A DNA stretch of 64,000 bases from Fontibacillus panacisegetis (GTDB lineage: Bacteria; Bacillota; Bacilli; Paenibacillales; Paenibacillaceae): positions 62,001 through 126,000 of the forward strand of contig NZ_FNBG01000009.1 of the NCBI RefSeq assembly GCF_900102215.1, in the 5' to 3' direction. How positions within the stretch are numbered: the stretch's first letter is position 1; every line of letters starts with the position of its first letter. Shown piece by piece: positions 61,491-64,000 of this stretch. The notes under the pieces are model-generated. The model had not been told where the DNA came from. It was given only the letters and a program-made list of their open reading frames with translations, and made no database searches. The translations under genes were made by a program, and so were the position numbers.

Positions 61491-64000
61491 TCAGGCTTCT
61501 ATTTCAGTTACTACTTCAGTTTTCGCAATAAGCCCCTTGCGCTGATTCGCTGATTTACGATAATATAGCAACTCGTAAATAACTGGAACTACAACCAGAG
61601 TCAAAACGGTAGCAGCCGTTAAACCACCAATAACAACAATCGCCAGACTTTGCGATACGATACTGCCTTGTTCAGAATGACCTATAACGAGAGGAATCAT
61701 GGCACAAATCGTTGCGATAGCCGTCATCAGAATAGGACGCATGCGGGTAGAAGCCGCTTCAAGAATCGCTTCACGTATCGTCATCTGCTCTTCATTGTGT
61801 TTAATACGATCAATAAGTACAATCGCATTTGTTACGACGATACCAATTAGCATTAATGCTCCAAACATCGCGGTAAAATCCGGAGTTACACCTGATACAA
61901 GCAGACCGACTACAGCTCCAATGGCTGCTAATGGCAATGAGAACATGATCGCAAGCGGTGCGCGAAGAGTTCGGAAGGTTAACACCATAATCAGATAAAC
62001 CAAACCAATGGACACCATTGCTGTCATGCCCAGTGCATTAAAATCATCACCCTGATCAACTGATGCTCCACCAGCAAACAATTGAACACCCTCAGGCAGC
62101 TTAATGCTTGCAGTCGCATCTTTAATATTTTCACCAATTTCAGATACTCTTTTCGGATTAATCTCTGCAGTAATTCTCAAATAATTTTGTCCATCTTTAT
62201 GATAGAGCATGGATGGCTCATTTGTGACCTCGAATTGAGCAAGGTCCTTCATACTAACTGGCCCCGAGGCTGTCATAAGCTGGATTCCTTCTAAATCCTC
62301 CTTCTTAACAGGCTTAAGCATAGGTTCTAGAATAACACTCGTTTCCGTTCCATCCACTTTGATCTGACCTAGAGGTATCGGATTTAGCATAACACCTAGC
62401 TGCGAGGTGATTTCTTCGGCATTTCCCTTTGTTGGATCTATATTGAAAGTAAAAACAGGTTTTGTATCTTCGTTACTGTTGCTAATTTTTTCAATGCCGC
62501 TTAGCTCAGAGAGCTTATCACTAACTTCCTTGGCAACCTCACGGATGGCATCTGGATCATCTCCGACGATATCGATGTATTCCGTCGTGGAAGAAGACCC
62601 CATCATGACGCTCATCACATTAGCTGTTAAAGTGGCCCCTTCATATTCATTTTGTTGTGATCGGACGTAATCAATAAGCTTCTGCGCATCTGCTCCCTCC
62701 TTCACGACAACGATTAAGTCGATCATGGTAGATGACATTACATTTCCCCACTTCGCCCCTTCCGCACTGTTACCGGATTGAAGCACTACCAATTGCGATT
62801 GCTCCTGAGACATTAGATCCTGCTCAAGCTGACGTCCTTTCTCTTGTACTTCCTGAACCGGAACATCGTTTGGATACTTCAATTGAACAGATACATAACC
62901 TGCATCCGACGCATCCATTGCTCCCTTAGGCATGTAGATATAGGCTCCAATAGAAGACATAAATATAACGAATGCAATAGTTAACGTAACCCACTTGTGG
63001 CTAAGATTCCAATTCAGAAATCCAGTAAAATGTCTCGATGGAGCACTTTCTTTCATATATGAATTTTTTAACAACCAACTGCTTAATAAAGGAACGACAG
63101 TTAATGCTACAACTAATGAGGTTATCAAGGAATATGTGATCGTTAATGCGAATGGCAGAAGAAAATCTTGTAATGATCCTCTTAACAGACCCATCGGTAA
63201 AAAGACAGCCACTGTCGTAATAGTCGATGAAGTAATCGCCATTGCGACTTCCTTCGTAGCTTGTATGACAAGCCCACTAGACAAAGGTTCCTTCGCTGTT
63301 CTTCTATATATATTTTCGATAACAACGATGCTATCGTCAACAAGTCGGCCTACGGCAACAGCAACACCGCCAAGTGTAATGATGTTTAAACTAACGCCAG
63401 AAATGTTCAATAAATAGAGAGTCACAGCTAGTGACAACGGGATTGAAATCACAGTAATCAGTGTTGCTCTAAAATTCCGCAAAAATAATAGAATAACGAG
63501 TGTAGCAAACAATGCTCCTAGCAGCACCTCGCGCAGCATACTATTAATTGAGGTGACAACCATCTCCGAGGTATTGATAATAACGGAAATTTGTGCATTT
63601 TCATATTGAGCATTTAATTCATCCAGCTTCTCCTGCACTTTTTTCCCTACATCAACCGCGTTAGCATGAGCTTCCTTGGTAATCATCGCAAGCAGCATTT
63701 CTTGTCCATTAGCCCTGCTAATGCTCTCAAAATCACGTTCCAATGTTATGGAGCCAATATCCCCCAGTAAAGCGCTATCCGATAAAGGCAATTTCTTCAG
63801 AACATCTAAGCTATTCACTGAAGATAATACATTTATGTTTCCAGACTGACCATCAATCGTCTGCTCCCCTATAGACGCAGATACATTATGGCCTTGGAGC
63901 AAACCCATTAATTGTGGGAATGTTATACCCTGTTGAAGCAGCTTATTTGAATCTGCATTAATACTTATCTGTGAATTCGGGCGTCCATATAGCTGGACAT
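61491..64000 (-). CDS. RND-family efflux transporter (5' end missing)
   Basis: About 836 residues, open to the window edge; the codons upstream of the ATG at 63908 are coding (VQLYGRPNSQISINADSN), so the true start is outside and about 190 residues are missing compared with the family length (~1,020). Membrane helices fall in two blocks (VLLGALFATLVILLFLRNFRA ...; YLIMVLTFRTLRAPLAIMFSL ...). The conserved GGVAVAVGRLVDDSIVVIENI and the GALMLIGIVVTNAIVLIDRI segment carry the proton-relay Asp residues. It is of the AcrB/SwrC (HAE1) type in Gram-positive bacteria. Substrate unknown. Confidence 0.92.
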   Translation of the reverse strand, partial: VQLYGRPNSQISINADSNKLLQQGITFPQLMGLLQGHNVSASIGEQTIDGQSGNINVLSSVNSLDVLKKLPLSDSALLGDIGSITLERDFESISRANGQEMLLAMITKEAHANAVDVGKKVQEKLDELNAQYENAQISVIINTSEMVVTSINSMLREVLLGALFATLVILLFLRNFRATLITVISIPLSLAVTLYLLNISGVSLNIITLGGVAVAVGRLVDDSIVVIENIYRRTAKEPLSSGLVIQATKEVAMAITSSTITTVAVFLPMGLLRGSLQDFLLPFALTITYSLITSLVVALTVVPLLSSWLLKNSYMKESAPSRHFTGFLNWNLSHKWVTLTIAFVIFMSSIGAYIYMPKGAMDASDAGYVSVQLKYPNDVPVQEVQEKGRQLEQDLMSQEQSQLVVLQSGNSAEGAKWGNVMSSTMIDLIVVVKEGADAQKLIDYVRSQQNEYEGATLTANVMSVMMGSSSTTEYIDIVGDDPDAIREVAKEVSDKLSELSGIEKISNSNEDTKPVFTFNIDPTKGNAEEITSQLGVMLNPIPLGQIKVDGTETSVILEPMLKPVKKEDLEGIQLMTASGPVSMKDLAQFEVTNEPSMLYHKDGQNYLRITAEINPKRVSEIGENIKDATASIKLPEGVQLFAGGASVDQGDDFNALGMTAMVSIGLVYLIMVLTFRTLRAPLAIMFSLPLAAIGAVVGLLVSGVTPDFTAMFGALMLIGIVVTNAIVLIDRIKHNEEQMTIREAILEAASTRMRPILMTAIATICAMIPLVIGHSEQGSIVSQSLAIVVIGGLTAATVLTLVVVPVIYELLYYRKSANQRKGLIAKTEVVTEIEA

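Overview
The window looks like chromosome from a nitrogen-fixing, spore-forming Paenibacillus. This rests on the gene order nifB-H-D-K-E-N-X-orf-hesA-nifV behind a housekeeping-type promoter with a GlnR-like box, a cotJABC spore-coat operon, Bacillota homologues such as KimA behind a c-di-AMP riboswitch, YunD and YfkAB, and strong purine-rich ribosome binding sites throughout. The species is inferred, not measured.

Region by region. (1) 1-8016 is visibly AT-rich. It holds a peptide (RiPP) island on the minus strand: a 44-residue precursor with Cys-x3-Asp motifs, a SPASM radical SAM maturase, the start of an ABC exporter, a BceAB-type detoxification transporter and its BceRS-type two-component system. 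Beside it is a broken AgrA/LytTR regulator. (2) 8226-12242 is ordinary housekeeping: an AraC-GyrI regulator whose 5' end looks frameshifted, an orphan solute-binding lipoprotein, an isochorismatase-like hydrolase, and an Nfu-N/HEAT-repeat operon. (3) 12627-26003 is an iron island: a complete petrobactin-type siderophore operon asbABCDEF, two FecCD-type permeases, a binding protein carrying a stalk domain, a lipoprotein and a Btr-like AraC regulator. Three Fur boxes sit here; no ATPase gene is present. (4) 26106-32394 holds small unknown proteins, yfcE, kimA with its riboswitch, pdxK, a DUF1836 protein and an SGNH hydrolase. (5) 32486-49984 is the nitrogenase region: moaD, moeB, an HTH/periplasmic-binding-like regulator, a two-gene 2-oxoacid:ferredoxin oxidoreductase that could supply electrons, then the ten-gene nif operon on the minus strand. 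A MITE-like element splits nifH from nifD. (6) 50355-64000 holds two GT4 glycosyltransferases, cotJ, a CNNM/CBS membrane protein, yfkAB, two HD-GYP-type proteins (one lacking the key His) around yunD, and the start-less part of an RND transporter.

The most unusual signal is non-coding. Three intergenic regions (12324-12511, 19969-20156, 54414-54606) each carry four copies of a ~26-bp unit built on TGCA-N4-TGCA. The start-to-start spacing is nearly identical each time, about 50, 61 and 50 bp. This is a dispersed element with fixed architecture that no standard feature type names. Other points worth attention are the Cys-x3-Asp peptide with a hairpin between precursor and maturase, the insertion inside the nif operon, an in-frame 60-residue tail with its own ribosome binding site on a glycosyltransferase, and the degenerate HD-GYP protein.
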